A stretch of DNA of 64,000 bases, taken from assembly GCA_047973025.1 (NCBI GenBank), contig JBKEBE010000012.1, positions 8,084 through 72,083 of the forward strand. Direction: 5' to 3'. The notes beneath the pieces are model-generated. The model worked only from the letters and a program-made list of their open reading frames with translations, did not search any database and was not told the DNA's origin. Position numbers and translations under genes: made by a program. This DNA is from UPXZ01 sp047973025. GTDB taxonomy: Bacteria; Bacteroidota; Bacteroidia; Bacteroidales; Paludibacteraceae. Positions within the stretch are counted from its first letter, which is position 1. Each line of letters begins with the position of its first letter. Below are positions 61,872 to 64,000 of this stretch, piece after piece.

Positions 61872-61896
61872 AAAACAGGAGCTTTAGTCCTGTTTT
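61872..61896 (-). terminator. Terminator-like hairpin with no adjacent gene
   Basis: Stem AAAACAGGA / TCCTGTTTT with a 7-nt loop. On the minus strand it is followed by TGTTGTTTTTATAAATT. It lies 225 nt downstream of the flavodoxin stop codon, the nearest gene on that strand. Confidence 0.65.
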
Positions 61897-62121
61897 CATT
61901 GGGTGTAAGATGTACGGCAATTAAGCTCCGACTATTGTAAGACACTCGCTTTTAATCCCCATATCCAAACACTTATTTTTATTGCAACTAATTTGTAGAT
62001 TTTTCAATAAATTTATATTAGTCGGAAGTATAAATCATAGGGAAGCGCTGTCTGATTAATAATCTTTACATTTCTTATCTTACTATTATATGTAATTTTT
62101 TATTTGACTAAGAATAAACAT

Positions 62122-62628
62122 CTAAGTCAGCTCATTCTTGATTTGTTCTACCCAGTTTTTGACACGTTCATCCGTAAGGTTACTCTCGTTGTCCTCGTCA
62201 ATAGCCAGTCCAACAAATTCGCCATCAATTTCGGCTACAGATTCGTCATAATCATATCCTTCGGTACTTGTTTTACCTATCAGCTTGCAACCTTTGTCTT
62301 TCAATGCCAGATAAACAATTCCAATGGCATCCATGAATGAATCGGGATACGAATACTGATCGCCACAACCAAACAGCGCAATCGTTTTGCCTGTCAAATC
62401 GGCTGACTTAAGTTTTGGGAAGAAGTCTTCAAAGTCGTCTTGTAGTTCGCCAATACTCAAGGTGGATACTCCAAACATCAAGTTTTGGAAGCCGTCTAAT
62501 TCACTAGCATCCGCTTTCGCGACGTCAAAAATCTGTACATTATCTACGCCGAGTTCTTTTTGGATTTTTTTTGCTACTCCTTCAGTATTTCCTTCTGAAG
62601 AACCATAAAATATACCTACTTTTTGCAT
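62122..62628 (-). CDS. fldA: Flavodoxin (long-chain type)
   Basis: FMN-containing low-potential electron carrier. The 168-residue protein starts MQKVGIFYGSSEGNTEGVAK with the FMN phosphate-binding loop (SSEGNTE), the STLSIGELQDDFEDFF segment contacting the flavin, and ALFGCGDQYSYPDSFMDAIG, the long-chain loop. ATG 62628 was chosen because the fold begins at once; an upstream in-frame start would add 13 residues without fitting the family. Flavodoxins often replace ferredoxin under iron limitation. It has its own -7 box. Confidence 0.95.
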   Translation of the reverse strand: MQKVGIFYGSSEGNTEGVAKKIQKELGVDNVQIFDVAKADASELDGFQNLMFGVSTLSIGELQDDFEDFFPKLKSADLTGKTIALFGCGDQYSYPDSFMDAIGIVYLALKDKGCKLIGKTSTEGYDYDESVAEIDGEFVGLAIDEDNESNLTDERVKNWVEQIKNELT

Positions 62629-62664
62629 TTTGTGTAATTTGTTAAATATTAAAGATTTCGCTTG

Positions 62665-62672
62665 CAAAGTTA
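62665..62672 (-). promoter_or_regulatory. -7 promoter box of the flavodoxin gene
   Basis: Minus-strand TAACTTTG, 36 nt before the ATG. No clear TTTG at -33. Confidence 0.5.
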
Positions 62673-62832
62673 TATAAAAAACAAGAGTACGTCTATAACC
62701 ATTAATGATTATTTTTTGTTAAAAAAACTACCTATAAATAAGTGTAAACATCAAGTTGGGTTGTACCTCCCGAATTTTGAACCGATATTGCGCAAACCTT
62801 ATGGGCTTTTAGGTACTGTCAGTGGTTAGCGC

Positions 62833-63723
62833 TTACCCTTTATGATCCAAGCAAAAATAGATAAATTTGTTTACCAATTCGTTTTGTTGTCCCTGGGGAT
62901 ATATAAAATGAAATGTCCGCGTAATTTGCAAGTCGTCTATGTCGATAATTTGGAATTCGCCACGGGCAATCTCATTTTTAACGGCAAAGATGGATATGAA
63001 ACTGATACAGTTGCTATTTGCCAGAAACGTTTTCATACTTTCGCTACTACCCAGATACGCGATTATGTTTAGGTTTTTGTGGCTGAGATCAACTTCTTTA
63101 AGTTTGCTCATGGTAACATCCAAGCTGCCGGAACCTATTTCTCGAACTACCATTGGAGTGGTTTTCAATTCTTCCCGCGTAATTTGAATTTTTTTTGCAA
63201 CCGGTTGAGATGTATGTGCGACCGCCACAATTTCATCTTCCATGAACGGAATGTACTTAAATTCTCTGTTATTTGATATGCCTTCGATTATTCCCAAATC
63301 GACACTTCGCTTACTTACTTCATATTCAACATATTTTGAGTTGTAGTTGTTGAGGTTAAGTTGTATATCCGGATACTTTTTCTGAAAATGTGCAAGTATG
63401 GGAGGTATCACATATTGTTCTATGGTAGTGCTGGCACCAATGTTTATTTTCCCAGAAAATGAGTTTCTGAGTATTCCCAATTGGTATTGCAAATTGGTAT
63501 AGTTTTCTTTTGCCTGACCGGTGTAGGAAAAAAGCAACAATCCCGCTTCTGTTAAGATAATACTGTTTTGACTGCGATAAAAAAGTGATATACCCAACGA
63601 TGTTTCCAGCTCTTTGATATGGTTTGTAACTGCCGGTTGTGTAATGTGTAGCTCTTGCGATGCTTTCGTGAAACTTAAATTTTTAGCTACCGAATGAAAA
63701 ACATCTAATCGAAATGCAAACAT
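62833..63723 (-). CDS. LysR-family transcriptional regulator
   Basis: The 296-residue protein has an N-terminal winged helix-turn-helix (FHSVAKNLSFTKASQELHIT then QPAVTNHIKELETSLGISLF, about 9-48) and a periplasmic-binding-protein-like effector domain (about 90-295, GKINIGASTTIEQYVIPPIL). It resembles CysB/CbbR-type regulators; the effector and targets are unknown. Its start is only 17 bp from the stop of a transposase fragment on the same strand, so it may have been inserted near, or carried by, a mobile element. Confidence 0.94.
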   Translation of the reverse strand: MFAFRLDVFHSVAKNLSFTKASQELHITQPAVTNHIKELETSLGISLFYRSQNSIILTEAGLLLFSYTGQAKENYTNLQYQLGILRNSFSGKINIGASTTIEQYVIPPILAHFQKKYPDIQLNLNNYNSKYVEYEVSKRSVDLGIIEGISNNREFKYIPFMEDEIVAVAHTSQPVAKKIQITREELKTTPMVVREIGSGSLDVTMSKLKEVDLSHKNLNIIAYLGSSESMKTFLANSNCISFISIFAVKNEIARGEFQIIDIDDLQITRTFHFIYPQGQQNELVNKFIYFCLDHKG

Positions 63724-63740
63724 GCTTTTATTTTTTATGA

Positions 63741-64000
63741 TTATCCGCCATTCTTCCTATTGTAAATTCTTGATTTGAAGTCAGGCGGATAGCTGACAGC
63801 GGTGATTAATAATCTGTCAAACTGTTTTTCACCAAAATATCGCCTGTTGAATTTATAACAGAATTGATTGATGTAGTATTGTAAATATTCGGGGTTAACT
63901 TTGTAATATACGCCCAGCAGTTGCCTTTTAGCGTTGCTGATAGCGGTATGGACCCAAGGAAGGACTTTTGGCAATTCTTCCGGAGCGACCACTGATGTTT
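63741..64000 (-). CDS. IS1595-type (ISXO2-like) transposase, C-terminal part, runs off the edge
   Basis: The frame is open to the right edge of the window and ends at 63741. The visible 86 residues (KVLPWVHTAISNAKRQLLGV, EYLQYYINQFCYKFNRRYFG) match the conserved C-terminal end of IS1595-family DDE transposases, including the catalytic-region helix with the WVH and FCYKFNRR motifs. The N-terminal zinc ribbon and remaining catalytic residues are outside the window, so completeness cannot be judged. No terminal inverted repeat is visible between its stop and the lysR gene. Confidence 0.85.
   Translation of the reverse strand, partial: TSVVAPEELPKVLPWVHTAISNAKRQLLGVYYKVNPEYLQYYINQFCYKFNRRYFGEKQFDRLLITAVSYPPDFKSRIYNRKNGG

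Larger units (their letters stand above)
61531..62121. other. 591-bp gap: ffh leader and an unassigned stretch
   Basis: Contains the ffh promoter and leader hairpin (61581-61656), then about 200 bp without any recognisable gene (61660-61870), a terminator-like hairpin facing left (61872-61896) and about 225 bp before the flavodoxin stop. The last part may be a long 3' UTR of the flavodoxin mRNA or a small RNA. Confidence 0.5.

Overview
The window is chromosomal DNA from a member of the Bacteroidota, most likely order Bacteroidales (Dysgonomonadaceae or Porphyromonadaceae-like). The evidence is promoters of the TAnnTTTG type (three with a TTTG element 18-20 bp upstream of it), a TonB-dependent receptor with a carboxypeptidase-regulatory N-terminal domain, a secreted protease with a type IX secretion-like C-terminal domain, a serine palmitoyltransferase-like enzyme of bacterial sphingolipid synthesis, and lipoproteins with acidic residues after the lipobox. 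No rRNA, tRNA or CRISPR array was seen. Base composition is fairly uniform except for an AT-rich stretch near 35.8-37.5 kb.

Layout. 0-7 kb: TonB-dependent receptor, DUF4126 membrane protein, a 1.07 kb gap with a strong orphan promoter and a broken reading frame, a secreted repeat protein, and a secreted coiled-coil protein. 7-14 kb: small HEFGH protein, then an operon-like run manA - rlmB - pseudouridine synthase, then two tandem peptide (POT) transporters. 14-23 kb (minus strand): purL with a downstream cation-efflux gene, a DMT transporter, an S9 peptidase and a FrnE-like oxidoreductase. 23-29 kb (plus): outer-membrane barrel, MATE exporter, LptF/G permease, ZIP transporter, second outer-membrane protein. 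29-35 kb: tdh with a duplicated upstream region, RecD-like helicase, manC, mutL.

35-38 kb is the accessory island. It holds a small lipoprotein, a frameshifted lipoprotein ending in a Cys-containing Gly/Ala-rich hydrophobic segment, a two-helix membrane peptide, a Gly-rich short protein and a four-helix membrane protein. Tetranucleotide tracts and a shared leader motif precede both halves. This is the best candidate here for an undescribed system, possibly a bacteriocin or toxin with its immunity protein, but that is inference only.

38-52 kb: sugar-type MFS transporter next to a perfect 24-bp LacI-type palindrome, sodium:solute symporter with engB, recR with two further genes, ppk1, an ABC-F protein with a degenerate second ATPase domain, the sphingolipid enzyme, a DUF47 - phosphate transporter pair, and a CPBP protease. 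52-64 kb: M6 metalloprotease with a sorting domain, a polysaccharide export operon (two Wza-like lipoproteins and a Wzc-like tyrosine kinase), folD, ffh with a hairpin leader, a flavodoxin, a LysR regulator and the C-terminal part of an IS1595-type transposase running off the right edge.

Mannose metabolism (manA, manC), export (wza/wza/wzc) and the sugar transporter together suggest an organism that makes a mannose-containing surface polysaccharide. The POT transporters, S9 peptidase and M6 protease point to growth on peptides.
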